Counted from the first letter of the stretch, positions 7,921-17,052 are shown. The stretch is DNA of 36,486 nt from Methylacidiphilales bacterium (GCA_021272165.1 JAJSLK010000058.1:1-36486), one strand, 5' to 3'. Program-made: numbers and translations. The notes: generated by a model not told the origin, from the letters alone.

Positions 7921-8709
7921 ATGTTTGTTTTCGATACTCTTCTTCACCGGCTGAAACGCGGTTGTGAAACCATGGCCTATCCCGACGGCCCGGCTCCCGT
8001 TTTGCCTGACCGTCACGGCGGCGCTTTGAGGGTTGATCCGGTAAAATGTGCCGAAGGCTGTTCCACCTGCGTACCCGTATGTCCAACTCGCGCGATTGAA
8101 AAAACGGCGGCAGCGCCGGTGATGCTTGACTTGGGCAAGTGCATCTTTTGCGCCGCGTGTGTTGAGGTTTGCCCAACCCAAGCCATCACCCAGACGGGCC
8201 GTCACCCGATGGCCGTGCGCCGCCGGGAAGACATGCTCCTGGGCAAGCCGGGTGAAGAGGAAGTGCGGCTGGCCGCCAAACTCGACGAGAAGCTGCACAA
8301 GCTTTTGGGCCGCTCGCTCCGTCTGCGCCAGATCAGCGCAGGCGGTTGCAACGCGTGCGAAGCCGATACCAATGTGCTTGGCACGATCGGTTGGGACCTT
8401 GGCCGTTTTGGCATCCAATTCGTCGCCTCGCCCCGCCATGCGGATGGCCTGTTGATTACCGGCGCCGTGCCGAAGAACATGGAGTTGGCGCTTCGAAAAA
8501 CCTACGCCGCCGTCCCCGCGCCAAAAATCGTAATCGCTGTCGGAGCATGCGCAATCGCGGGCGGCCCGTTCATCGGTCATCCACAGATTCACAACGGTGC
8601 AAGCGCCATTGTGCCGGTCGATTTGTTCATTCCCGGATGCCCGCCACATCCCTTGACTATTCTGGACGGCTTGCTGCGACTATTGGGTCGATTGGAAGCC
8701 AAGTCATAG
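7921..8709 (+). CDS. Fused 2[4Fe-4S] ferredoxin / NuoB-like (HyfI-type) small subunit
   Basis: This 262-residue protein joins two parts that are separate genes (HyfH and HyfI) in hydrogenase 4. Residues about 36-90 are a bacterial ferredoxin domain with cysteines 43, 47, 50, 54 (CxxxCxxCxxxCP, one residue longer than usual in the first gap) and 74, 77, 80, 84 (CxxCxxCxxxCP). Residues about 130-255 are NuoB/HyfI-like. The proximal-cluster cysteines are Cys143 and Cys146 (GGCNACEAD), Cys210 (VGACAIAGG) and Cys240 (PGCPPHP). CNAC is the hydrogenase-style spacing; complex I has adjacent cysteines. Three [4Fe-4S] clusters are thus predicted, making an electron wire to the large subunit. The gene starts 15 bases after the large-subunit stop. 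ATG 7972 is a possible shorter start that would keep all clusters. It is the last gene of the operon. Confidence 0.9.
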   Translation: MFVFDTLLHRLKRGCETMAYPDGPAPVLPDRHGGALRVDPVKCAEGCSTCVPVCPTRAIEKTAAAPVMLDLGKCIFCAACVEVCPTQAITQTGRHPMAVRRREDMLLGKPGEEEVRLAAKLDEKLHKLLGRSLRLRQISAGGCNACEADTNVLGTIGWDLGRFGIQFVASPRHADGLLITGAVPKNMELALRKTYAAVPAPKIVIAVGACAIAGGPFIGHPQIHNGASAIVPVDLFIPGCPPHPLTILDGLLRLLGRLEAKS

Positions 8710-8996
8710 GCGGGGTTAACGTCAATGCTGCCAATGTGCGGTTCGTCGACCAAGTGAACTCCACAAGCCAACCCTAGAACTCATTTCAAAAGTAGAGGTG
8801 AACCCGTTTTTTTGTATTTATTCGCCATTGTAGTTAGAACCCGAAAAATCAGGTCAACGTTCAGAGGTAACTAGCTCTGAATAGACGTGAATAGTGCCAT
8901 AGAGTGGCTCCCGTTGGGACTATTCTTTTGATTCTCTAAATATGCCTTTGCGTATATCTCGCAAAAAAGGACGCCTTTGCTACTTTTCCTGCCGGG
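8710..8996. other. Intergenic stretch between the Ehr operon and the restriction gene
   Basis: No gene is visible. The stretch becomes AT-rich towards its right end. It contains a perfect 7-bp hairpin at 8860-8881 (TTCAGAG/CTCTGAA, 8-base loop), which has no T-run after it, and the second copy of the 14-base hairpin repeat at 8909-8922. The right end presumably holds the promoter of the restriction gene. I see no clear terminator for the upstream operon. Confidence 0.6.
8909..8922. repeat. 14-base hairpin repeat, copy 2
   Basis: TCCCGTTGGGACTA is identical to bases 1-14 and in the same orientation. The identity ends after the TA. The TCCC/GGGA stem with GTT loop could be part of a REP-like element or a boundary left by past recombination. 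Confidence 0.5.
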
Positions 8997-11900
8997 ATGT
9001 CCGAAAATTTTGATGCTGCCTTCGCCGGCGTAAAACAGTTAGTCGAAACCTTTGAGGCTAATAAGCAGCACTATCTGTCCCAGCAGTATCAGGAGGCTGA
9101 AGCCCGGCGCGACTTCATCGACAAATTCCTGATCCTGCTCGGTTGGGACGTCAACCACGACCAACAGAAAAATCCCTACGAGCAGGAAGTCAAAGTGGAA
9201 CGCAAGGAGCACGGCGTTTCGCAGCGCCGTGCCGATTACGCCTTCTACCTCGCGCCCAATTTTCGCGATGTCAAATTTTACGTCGAGGCGAAGAAGCCCT
9301 TTGGCGACATTGCCACGGCGGACAACTACTTCCAAACCATTCGCTACGGCTGGAACAGCCAGACGCCTATCGCCGTGCTGTTTGACTTTGCGCAATTAGA
9401 AATCGTCGATTGCCGCTACAAACCCGATTTGGAAACCGCACTACAGCGAAACGTCAAAAAGTTCCACTACACCCAATACGCTGACCAAGAGGCTTTTGCT
9501 GAAATCTATTGGCTCTTCTCCCGCGAAGCGGTGGCCCATGGTTCGCTGGAAAAATTTGCCGAGACTTTACCCAAGAAAACTCGCGGAGCCGTTCAGCGTG
9601 GACTGTTTAAGGGAGGCTGGCAGTCCATCGACGAATCATTCCTGGAAGAGCTGGATACCCATCGGGACACCCTTGCTCGCCTTTTCAAAAACAGGAATCC
9701 CCACCTCGATGGTGACACGCTTACAGAAATCACGCAACGCACGTTGGACAGGCTCGTTTTCATCCGCTTTTTGGAGGACAAGCTGATTGAGCCGCAATAC
9801 CTCGTCTCCAGGTTCGGCGAGCGGGGTAACGCATGGGGTGATTTCATTGCCACTTCCCGGCGACTCGACGGCATCTATAATGGCATCGTTTTCAAGAAAA
9901 ACGACATCCTCGATTTCCCCTCCTTCAAGGTGGATGACGACCAGTTTGCCCAGATTTGCGAAGAGCTTTCCCACATCAATTCACCATATGACTTCAATGC
10001 CATCCCGATTCACATTCTCGGCAGCATTTACGAACGGTTTCTCGGCAAGGTCATCGTCGCCACGGAAAAAAGGGCGCGGGTGGAGGAAAAGCCCGAGGTC
10101 CGCAAGGCGGGCGGCGTTTATTACACGCCGGAATACATCGTCCGCTACATCGTTGAGAGTACTGTCGGTCAGCTCATCGCCGGAAAAACACCCGACAGGA
10201 TTGCCGGAATGCGTTTCGCTGACATTGCATGCGGCAGCGGATCGTTTCTCCTCGGCATCTACGATTTGCTCATTCGTTATCACACCAAATATTACAACGA
10301 CAATCCCGGCAAAGCCAAAAAGGGTGAAACGGTCGAGCGGGAAGACGGGGTGCATCTCTCGCTGCAAAAGAAACGCGAAATTCTCCTGAACAATATTTAC
10401 GGTGTCGATATTGACACTCAGGCCGTGGAAGTCGCTCAACTTTCGCTTTATCTCAAGCTGCTCCAAGACGAAACCCCGGCTTCCGCACGCCAGTACCTGC
10501 TTGATTTCGAGCAACAGGCATTGCTGCCTTCCCTAAGCAAAAACATCGTGTGCGGCAATTCGCTGATTGGCCGTGATGTGACAGCCGCCGATCTTTTTGA
10601 AAATGGTGAAACGGAAAGAAAGCTCAACCCGATGGATTTTGAGGATGCGTTTCCTCAAATCATGAAGCGAGGAGGGTTCGACGCCATCGTTGGTAACCCG
10701 CCTTATATCCGAATTCAGATAATGCAGGAATCTAGGCCACAATCTTCTGAATACCTGAAACAACATTATGCGGCTGCGGCCAAAGGTAATTACGATGTCT
10801 ATGTTGTTTTTACTGAACGAGGACTACGTCTGCTAAATCAGGCAGGCATGCTTGGCTTCATTCTCCCGCACAAGTTTTTCAATGCCCAATACGGAAAACC
10901 ACTTCGGACAATTTTGAGCGAAGGAAAACACTTAGCGCAGATCGTCCACTTTGGCTCGGAGCAGGTTTTTATGGGGGCGACAACCTATACTTGTTTATTA
11001 ATACTTTCTAAAAAGCCACAGCCTAAATTTTGCTTTGCTAAAGTGGACAAGCTTTCAACATGGTATGAAAATGGAAGAGCAACTGAAGGTTTAATTTCTG
11101 CCTCTCGTGCGACTGGCGAAGAATGGAATTTCAACATCGGCAACGGAGCGCTCTTGTTTGAGCGTTTGCGAAAACTGCCGCTTACTCTTGGCGATGTGGC
11201 TGATGTTTTTGTCGGCCTACAAACCAGTGCAGACGATGTTTTCATCATGGATTTAGTCGAAGCAAAATCAACAGTGCTCCGTCTAAAATCCAAAATTTTT
11301 GGCCGGGAGGTTATTTTAGAACAAAATATGCTTTTCCCGCTCGTCAGCGGAACTGATGTGAAAGGCTTTGGCGTGCTGCCGGAACGACAATACATCCTCT
11401 TCCCTTACCAAGTGGAGAACGGGCGTGCTGAGCTTATTCCGTTTGTGGAAATATCAAGACGCTTTCCTCAAACGGCAGCCTATTTACTTGAAAATAGAAA
11501 AAGGCTGGAAGAAAGAGAAAAATGCAAATTTAAAGATGCCGAATGGTATCGTTTTGGACGCAGTCAAAATCTTGGAATTCAACAGAAGAAGAAAATTTGT
11601 GTTCCTCGTTTGGTTGACCAGCTTTGTGCGGCATATGATGAGAGTGGAACCCACTTTCTAGACAACGTGGATGTGGGCGGGGTCACATTCAAATTAGATT
11701 ATCAAAAGCACGACTTGCTCTATTTACTTGCTCTTTTGAATTCGCGGCTATTGCGTTGGTATTTTCCATTTGTCAGCGCGCCGTTTCGTGGTGGGTGGAT
11801 GTCCGCAAATCGGCAATTCCTTTCACAGCTTCCATTCCGCCAGATTGATTTTTCAAAACCCGCCGATAAAGCACGACATGCTAAAATAGCTTCCCTTGCC

Positions 11901-12071
11901 GAATCTATGCAGATAGCTAAAAAACAGCTTGGTTTGGCCCAAAGCGATAGAGACAAAGATTTTTACGAAAACAAATGTACCGCGCTGGATCGGCAAATTG
12001 ATTCCCTCGTCTACGAACTTTACGGCCTGTCCGAAGATGAAATCAAAATTGTGGAAGAATCAGTTCACTAA
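8997..12071 (+). CDS. Type IIG restriction-modification enzyme (Eco57I-like endonuclease-methyltransferase)
   Basis: This 1024-residue single-chain restriction enzyme has three parts. Residues 1 to about 160 are a PD-(D/E)xK nuclease, with Asp80 in RRADYAF and Glu97/Lys99 in YVEAKKP. Residues about 365-700 are an N6-adenine methyltransferase. Its AdoMet motifs include GGVYYTPEYIVRYIV, FADIACGSGSFLLG (near 405-415) and the catalytic NPPY at 567-570 (IVGNPPYIRI). The rest (about 740-1000) is a TaqI-C-like target recognition domain, including FPLVSGTDVKGFG and CVPRLVDQLCAAYDE. Length and order fit type IIG enzymes that cut and methylate with one chain, so no partner gene is needed, and none is seen. 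The second half is visibly AT-richer, with many A/T-ending codons, unlike flanking genes; this suggests acquisition by transfer. ATG 8997 has only a weak ribosome binding site. The recognition sequence cannot be told from this. Confidence 0.92.
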   Translation: MSENFDAAFAGVKQLVETFEANKQHYLSQQYQEAEARRDFIDKFLILLGWDVNHDQQKNPYEQEVKVERKEHGVSQRRADYAFYLAPNFRDVKFYVEAKKPFGDIATADNYFQTIRYGWNSQTPIAVLFDFAQLEIVDCRYKPDLETALQRNVKKFHYTQYADQEAFAEIYWLFSREAVAHGSLEKFAETLPKKTRGAVQRGLFKGGWQSIDESFLEELDTHRDTLARLFKNRNPHLDGDTLTEITQRTLDRLVFIRFLEDKLIEPQYLVSRFGERGNAWGDFIATSRRLDGIYNGIVFKKNDILDFPSFKVDDDQFAQICEELSHINSPYDFNAIPIHILGSIYERFLGKVIVATEKRARVEEKPEVRKAGGVYYTPEYIVRYIVESTVGQLIAGKTPDRIAGMRFADIACGSGSFLLGIYDLLIRYHTKYYNDNPGKAKKGETVEREDGVHLSLQKKREILLNNIYGVDIDTQAVEVAQLSLYLKLLQDETPASARQYLLDFEQQALLPSLSKNIVCGNSLIGRDVTAADLFENGETERKLNPMDFEDAFPQIMKRGGFDAIVGNPPYIRIQIMQESRPQSSEYLKQHYAAAAKGNYDVYVVFTERGLRLLNQAGMLGFILPHKFFNAQYGKPLRTILSEGKHLAQIVHFGSEQVFMGATTYTCLLILSKKPQPKFCFAKVDKLSTWYENGRATEGLISASRATGEEWNFNIGNGALLFERLRKLPLTLGDVADVFVGLQTSADDVFIMDLVEAKSTVLRLKSKIFGREVILEQNMLFPLVSGTDVKGFGVLPERQYILFPYQVENGRAELIPFVEISRRFPQTAAYLLENRKRLEEREKCKFKDAEWYRFGRSQNLGIQQKKKICVPRLVDQLCAAYDESGTHFLDNVDVGGVTFKLDYQKHDLLYLLALLNSRLLRWYFPFVSAPFRGGWMSANRQFLSQLPFRQIDFSKPADKARHAKIASLAESMQIAKKQLGLAQSDRDKDFYENKCTALDRQIDSLVYELYGLSEDEIKIVEESVH

Positions 12072-12234
12072 ACGGACGTAAAGTGTGAAGGCATATTCCG
12101 TCACGTTAATTACTAACCAACAGTTCTAAGTGATTTCTTGTGGATTCCTTCTCCGGGACTTGCTACAGTTCCCAACCTATTTGCGTCGATTAGCTGTTTA
12201 CTTTAAGGAAACCCGGATAACTATCCCATTGCCC

Positions 12235-12867
12235 ATGAGCAAGATGAACCAATTCATCGGAATACTGGCGCTCGCCATGGCCCTGACCGCATCCTCACAT
12301 GCGGATGATGCCTCCCCCATTGCTCGCATCTTTCATTCGTCCCATCCCTACTCGTCCAAAGGCACCGTTTCGCGTCAATACTCGCAGCAGGATCGCGTCC
12401 GCTACCAGCTCTGGAATTACACCTGGAAGCCTGATCCCAACCAACCCATCACGCGCATTGAAGTCCGTATCGGCGAGCAGAAGGTCTATGTCTATCAGGG
12501 CGACGACGTCGCCGGGGTCAGCCCCACCACCACCGGCAAGCCCGGCCACGAAACGCCCACGGGCCATTACACGATTTTGATGAAAGACATCGACCACAAG
12601 TCGAACCTTTACGGCGTCTTTCTCGATCCCAACGGCTACGTGGTCGATGGCAACGCCAGCGTCGGCGAGAAGCCGCCGCCCGGCGCGGTCTACGACGCCG
12701 CCGACATGCCCTATTACCTCCGCATCCGCGAGGATGGCGTTGGTCTCCACGCCGGTTACCTGCCCGGCTATCCCGCCTCGCACGGCTGCATCCGCCTTCC
12801 CCACGCCTTCGCCGAGCTCCTCTTCTCCAACGTCTCGCTCGGCACGCCAGTGGACGTCGTTCCTTAA
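12235..12867 (+). CDS. Exported L,D-transpeptidase (YkuD domain)
   Basis: This protein of about 210 residues has a signal peptide (MSKMNQ, a hydrophobic run, cleavage near SSHA). Its YkuD domain from about residue 70 starts at ITRIEVRIGEQKVYVYQGDD and ends with the catalytic HAGYLPGYPASHGCIRLP motif, in which His and the Cys of SHGC form the active site. Such enzymes cross-link peptidoglycan through meso-diaminopimelate residues or attach proteins to it in the periplasm. An upstream in-frame GTG (12130) would add a 35-residue charged head in front of the signal peptide, so I chose ATG 12235; ATG 12244 is also possible. The gene is alone on its transcript, with no clear Shine-Dalgarno. The 163 bases before it show nothing specific. 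Confidence 0.88.
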   Translation: MSKMNQFIGILALAMALTASSHADDASPIARIFHSSHPYSSKGTVSRQYSQQDRVRYQLWNYTWKPDPNQPITRIEVRIGEQKVYVYQGDDVAGVSPTTTGKPGHETPTGHYTILMKDIDHKSNLYGVFLDPNGYVVDGNASVGEKPPPGAVYDAADMPYYLRIREDGVGLHAGYLPGYPASHGCIRLPHAFAELLFSNVSLGTPVDVVP

Positions 12868-12926
12868 ACGATCTGGTCGCGACGGGGATGGACAGGCCGG
12901 GAACGGTGGATTAAAATAACCGCTTC

Positions 12927-13844
12927 ATGGATACCGTTGCCGCGACTCTTGACGAGGCCGCTCCGCTGCCGTTGAACGCGCGCAAGCCCGCCTGGCTGCG
13001 GGCCAAAATTCCCGGGGGCCCCGTCTATCACGAAACCACCGGCATCGTCCGCGAGCACAAGCTCCACACCGTCTGCGAAAGCGCCCAGTGCCCCAACCTC
13101 GGCGAATGCTGGGCCCGCCGCACCGCAACGATCATGATCCTCGGCAACATCTGCACCCGCAGTTGCGGCTTTTGCGCCGTGCAGACCGGCCGCCCCACCG
13201 AGCTCGACCGCGATGAACCGCGCCGCGTCGCCGAGGCGATCCGGCTCATGGACCTCAAGCACGCTGTCATCACCTCCGTCGCGCGGGACGAATTGCTCGA
13301 CGGCGGCGCCGGCATCTGGGCCGAGACCATCCGCGCCGTGCGCGAGGTCAATCCCCACACCGCCATCGAAGTTCTCATCCCCGACTTCAAGGGTCGCTGG
13401 CAGGACCTCGAAACCGTTCTCGCCGCCAGGCCCGACATCCTCAATCACAACGTCGAGACCGTGCCGCGTCTCCATAAGGAAGTCCGGCCGCAGGCCAAAT
13501 ACGAGCGCTCGCTGGAACTCCTCCGCCGCGCCAAGGCCGCCGGGTTCGTCACCAAGTCGGGCCTCATGCTCGGCATCGGCGAGCGCCTGGCCGAAATCGA
13601 ATCGACCCTCCGCGATATGGCCGCCGAGCGGATCGACATCCTCACCCTCGGCCAGTACCTGCGCCCCTCCGCGCAGCATCTCCCGCTCACCCGCTGGGTC
13701 ACGCCGGAGGAATTCGCCCGCTGGAAACGGTTCGGGCTCGAGATCGGTTTTCGCGTTGTCGAATCGGGCCCGCTCGTGCGCAGCTCCTATCACGCCGACG
13801 AACAATCCGACTCCCTTGTCCCGCGTTCTACCGGGCCGGTCTGA
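12927..13844 (+). CDS. lipA: Lipoyl synthase
   Basis: This 305-residue radical-SAM enzyme inserts two sulfur atoms into the octanoyl group on lipoyl domains of 2-oxoacid dehydrogenases and the glycine cleavage H protein. The auxiliary cluster cysteines are Cys50, Cys55 and Cys61 (CX4CX5C, in CESAQCPNLGEC). The radical-SAM cysteines are Cys76, Cys80 and Cys83 (CTRSCGFC). The C-terminal RSSYHA with the cluster-ligand serine is present, so the enzyme should be active. Length is normal. lipB is not in view. The stop overlaps the start of the LCAT-like gene by one base. Confidence 0.97.
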   Translation: MDTVAATLDEAAPLPLNARKPAWLRAKIPGGPVYHETTGIVREHKLHTVCESAQCPNLGECWARRTATIMILGNICTRSCGFCAVQTGRPTELDRDEPRRVAEAIRLMDLKHAVITSVARDELLDGGAGIWAETIRAVREVNPHTAIEVLIPDFKGRWQDLETVLAARPDILNHNVETVPRLHKEVRPQAKYERSLELLRRAKAAGFVTKSGLMLGIGERLAEIESTLRDMAAERIDILTLGQYLRPSAQHLPLTRWVTPEEFARWKRFGLEIGFRVVESGPLVRSSYHADEQSDSLVPRSTGPV

Positions 13845-15274
13845 TGCCCTGGAAAAATCTCGGCCTGGGCCTTACGCTGGCGGCGATGTTTTTCCTCTTT
13901 CCGCGTCTTCGCGCCGAAACGCCGCTTCACGCCCAGGTACTCGTTTTCATTCCCGCCTACGAAGGTTCCGCGCTCTACGACACGACCCTCTTCGCCAGGG
14001 ACGAGGACCCGCCATGTGTCTGGGGCGGCGTCGACGCCATTCGCAGTGCCGAGCTTTATCTCTCGTTGCGAATGCCCAATCCGCTCGCGGCCCGGCCCAT
14101 GCTCACCGCCGGGCCGATCGACGTCTACAGCAAGTTCGTCGCCGGCATCACCGCGCCGCAGAAAAGCGCGCCCGGGTTTTGTCCCTACACCCCTGGCTCC
14201 GATTTCTTCGTCTTCGCCTACGACTGGCGCCAGGAAATCGCCACCGTCACCGCGCCGCTCCTCGCCCAGGCCCTCGATTCCTACGCCCGCATTCACGAGG
14301 AAAAAACCGGCATTCCCGCCGCCAACACCCAGTTCGTCCTCGTGGCTCACAGCATGGGTGGCCTCGTCGCGCGCACCTTCCTCGGGGAAAACCCGCAATG
14401 GGCCGATCGCATCGCCGCGCTCTATCTCGTCGGTACGCCAAACCTCGGCTCGGTCAAGGCGATCAAGACCCTCATCGTCGGCCCGGGCGGCCTCAAGGAA
14501 AACGCCATCAACTTTCCCGCCTCGCTCCTCAACCTCCTCCCCAACAACGTCGACGCCAGCCTCACCAAGCTCGTCGCCGTTACCCGCCCCAGCCTCTACG
14601 AATTGCTTCCCTTCGACGACCCGCGCTGGGAATGTGTCGATGCCGATGGCACCCGCCGCCGCATCTCAGCGCAGGACATCCTCCGCATCGGCCCATGGCA
14701 GCCCTACTGGCCCAGCCCGGAACTTGAGCAGCGCGTCTTCCTTAACGACTGGCTGAAAAAACGCCAGACCGAGGGCCGCAAGCAGATCAACGTCGCCGAC
14801 TGGCAGTTCTGCCAGGACCCCGATCTCCCCGCGCTCCAGAAAATCCTCGCCCAGGTCCGCGAATGGCGCCTCAAGATGGGCAGCCTCGCCTATACCAACA
14901 CGCTCCTCACCCGCCCCGGCGAACCCTCCCGGCTCCGCGTCATCGTCGGGACCGGACTCAAGACGCCCACCGGCATCATCACTGAGGGCGCCCACGATTT
15001 CTCGCTGGCCCGCTATACCTACGAACCCGACAACGACGGCGACGAGACCGTCACGGCCGCCAGCGTCCTCGACGATCTTCATCCCGCTCCCGACCGGATC
15101 AAACGCTTCACCGGCATCACCCACGGCAAGCTCGTGACTGACCGCCAGTTCCTCGATTATTTTTGCGGTGAGCTCGCCGCCGGGCCCGTCGTCCGGAAGC
15201 ACGACATCGTCCGCAGTGACGACTCCGACGACGTTCCGCCCGTCCACCTCGCCCCGGGTAGTTCAGTCCCGTAG
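13844..15274 (+). CDS. Exported LCAT-like alpha/beta hydrolase
   Basis: This 476-residue protein has a signal peptide (MPWKNLGLGLTLAAMFFLF, cleavage near LRA) and resembles lecithin:cholesterol acyltransferase-type lipases. VFIPAYEGSALYDTT is the oxyanion/entry segment, and FAYDWRQEI is the family's YDWR motif. The nucleophile is in VAHSMGGLVARTFL (Ser170). The acid and histidine are probably within DNDGDETVTAASVL and the ITHGKL segment. It likely acts on lipids or esters in the periplasm or outside. The start codon overlaps the lipA stop by one base (TGATG), so translation is coupled, although no functional link to lipoate is evident. The substrate is unknown. Confidence 0.75.
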   Translation: MPWKNLGLGLTLAAMFFLFPRLRAETPLHAQVLVFIPAYEGSALYDTTLFARDEDPPCVWGGVDAIRSAELYLSLRMPNPLAARPMLTAGPIDVYSKFVAGITAPQKSAPGFCPYTPGSDFFVFAYDWRQEIATVTAPLLAQALDSYARIHEEKTGIPAANTQFVLVAHSMGGLVARTFLGENPQWADRIAALYLVGTPNLGSVKAIKTLIVGPGGLKENAINFPASLLNLLPNNVDASLTKLVAVTRPSLYELLPFDDPRWECVDADGTRRRISAQDILRIGPWQPYWPSPELEQRVFLNDWLKKRQTEGRKQINVADWQFCQDPDLPALQKILAQVREWRLKMGSLAYTNTLLTRPGEPSRLRVIVGTGLKTPTGIITEGAHDFSLARYTYEPDNDGDETVTAASVLDDLHPAPDRIKRFTGITHGKLVTDRQFLDYFCGELAAGPVVRKHDIVRSDDSDDVPPVHLAPGSSVP

Positions 15275-15325
15275 TGCAATCGCAACTTGCGGGTGGGGCG
15301 TCAAAATCGTTAATCTCTCCCATTC

Positions 15326-17038
15326 ATGGCTTCCTCCGTCTATCCCCGCCTGGCCGGCACGCTCGTGCCCGTGTTTGCCCTCCGCCATGACCACGACTTC
15401 GGCATCGGCGACACCGAGGCCGTCAAGCAGGCCATCTCCTTCTGCGCCAACCAGAGACTCGGTCTCCTGCAACTCCTCCCCATCAACGAAACCGGCGACG
15501 ACCACAGCCCCTACAACGCCATCAGTTCCGTTGCACTCGATCCAGTCTATCTCACCCTTACGCCCGGACAGGTCCCCGGCCTTACCGCGGAAATCCTGGC
15601 CGAAACCGCACCCGATTCGCTTCGCGCCGAATTGCAGAAAGGTTCGGTCCAATACAAAAAGGTCAAGCTGCTCAAGCTCGAGGTTCTTTCCAACGCCTAT
15701 GTCGAGTTCGAGGCCATCGACCTCGAGACCGGCACCGACCTCGCCTACGAATTCCAGGCCTTCGTCGAAGCAAACATGGGCTGGCTTCCCGGCTACACGC
15801 TCTTCCGGACGCTCATCAACGAATACAGCAGCGCGGTCTGGCCTGACTGGATCGCCGGACACCAGGGCCTCGTCGCCGCCGAAACGTGGCTGGCCACGTC
15901 GCCTGACCGCGACGAACTCGTCCGCTACCGCCAATTCACTGCTTATGTTCAATGGATCGCCTGGCGCCAGTGGCTTGGGGTTCGCAAATGGGCCGACGAA
16001 AAGAAAGTCCGGCTCATTGGCGATATTCCCTTCGGCGTCAGCCGCTACAGCGCCGATGTCTGGTCGGAGCGCGAACTATTTGACCTCACCTGGTCCGGCG
16101 GCGCGCCCGCCGAGCCTTATTTCTCCGGCAGCAAGTTTCTCCATCAATGGGGCCAGAACTGGGGCATCCCGCTCTACGACTGGGCGGCCCATCGCGCGCA
16201 AAATTTTGCGTGGTGGAAGCAGCGCGTCATCTGCACGGGTCAGATTTTCCACGGCTTTCGCATTGATCATGTCCTTGGCTTCTTCCGCCTCTACAGTTTC
16301 CCGTGGCAGCCGCAACAGGACAACGACTACGTCGACCTCACGCCCGAGCAGGCCAGGGAAAAAACCGGCGGTCGCGTGCCCCATTTCATTCCCCGCGCCG
16401 ATGAGCCCGAGGCCAACGCCGAACTCAACTGTGCCGACGGCGAGGCGCTCCTGCGCATGATCCAGGAAGCCGCCGGTTCCACCGCCGTTGTTGCCGAAGA
16501 CCTCGGCGTCGTTCCGAAGTATGTGCCAAAGCTGCTCAAAAAGCTCGGCATCCCCGGCTTCACCATTCCCCATTTTCTGGTCGATCCCGAGACCCGCGAA
16601 TTTGTTCCCAAGGACAAGATCGACGAGGTCACCGTCGCCACCTGGGGTACGCACGATCACAATCCACTCCCTGTCTGGTATGGCGATCTCACCAGTCGCT
16701 GGCACGGCCCTGACGGTCACGAGGCCTGGCTCGAACTCCAGCGGCTCATGCGTTTCCTCGGCGAGAACGAAAACGATCCTCCCACATCGTTTACCGACAA
16801 GCTTCACCACGCCATGCTCAGCGCGCTGCTCGAGTGCAAGGCCTGCTGGACCGTCTTCATCATCAGTGACGTTCTCGGCATCGACCTCCGCTTCAATCAT
16901 CCCGGCACTGCCAATGACGACAACTGGAGCCAGCGCCTCGACAAGCCTCTTGCCGCCTACGTCGAGGATCTGGTCTTTGGCCCGAAACTGAAATTCCTCC
17001 GCGAGGAAATCGAAAAAACGAAACGTTTGCCGGAATAA
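15326..17038 (+). CDS. malQ: 4-alpha-glucanotransferase (amylomaltase, GH77)
   Basis: This 570-residue GH77 enzyme transfers maltodextrin segments between glucans in glycogen/maltodextrin metabolism. Diagnostic segments are LLPINETGDDHSPYNAISSVALDPVYL, GDIPFGVSRYSADVW, and the catalytic triad: Asp314 in FRIDHVLGF, Glu391 in VVAEDLG and Asp444 in WGTHDHNPL. Length is at the upper end of the bacterial MalQ range. The gap to the preceding gene is 51 bases. A long inverted repeat follows the stop. Confidence 0.95.
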   Translation: MASSVYPRLAGTLVPVFALRHDHDFGIGDTEAVKQAISFCANQRLGLLQLLPINETGDDHSPYNAISSVALDPVYLTLTPGQVPGLTAEILAETAPDSLRAELQKGSVQYKKVKLLKLEVLSNAYVEFEAIDLETGTDLAYEFQAFVEANMGWLPGYTLFRTLINEYSSAVWPDWIAGHQGLVAAETWLATSPDRDELVRYRQFTAYVQWIAWRQWLGVRKWADEKKVRLIGDIPFGVSRYSADVWSERELFDLTWSGGAPAEPYFSGSKFLHQWGQNWGIPLYDWAAHRAQNFAWWKQRVICTGQIFHGFRIDHVLGFFRLYSFPWQPQQDNDYVDLTPEQAREKTGGRVPHFIPRADEPEANAELNCADGEALLRMIQEAAGSTAVVAEDLGVVPKYVPKLLKKLGIPGFTIPHFLVDPETREFVPKDKIDEVTVATWGTHDHNPLPVWYGDLTSRWHGPDGHEAWLELQRLMRFLGENENDPPTSFTDKLHHAMLSALLECKACWTVFIISDVLGIDLRFNHPGTANDDNWSQRLDKPLAAYVEDLVFGPKLKFLREEIEKTKRLPE

Positions 17039-17052
17039 TTCTTAAATAGAAA

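Noticed and set aside
791..8709. Functional [NiFe] hydrogenase 4 / formate hydrogenlyase
   Set aside because: The large subunit lacks all four nickel-binding cysteines and the cleavable tail. No maturation genes and no formate dehydrogenase are in view.
12072..12234. Promoter or terminator in the gap before the L,D-transpeptidase gene
   Set aside because: ACGGA...TCCGT at 12073-12101 is too weak a stem, and no convincing -35/-10 pair was found.
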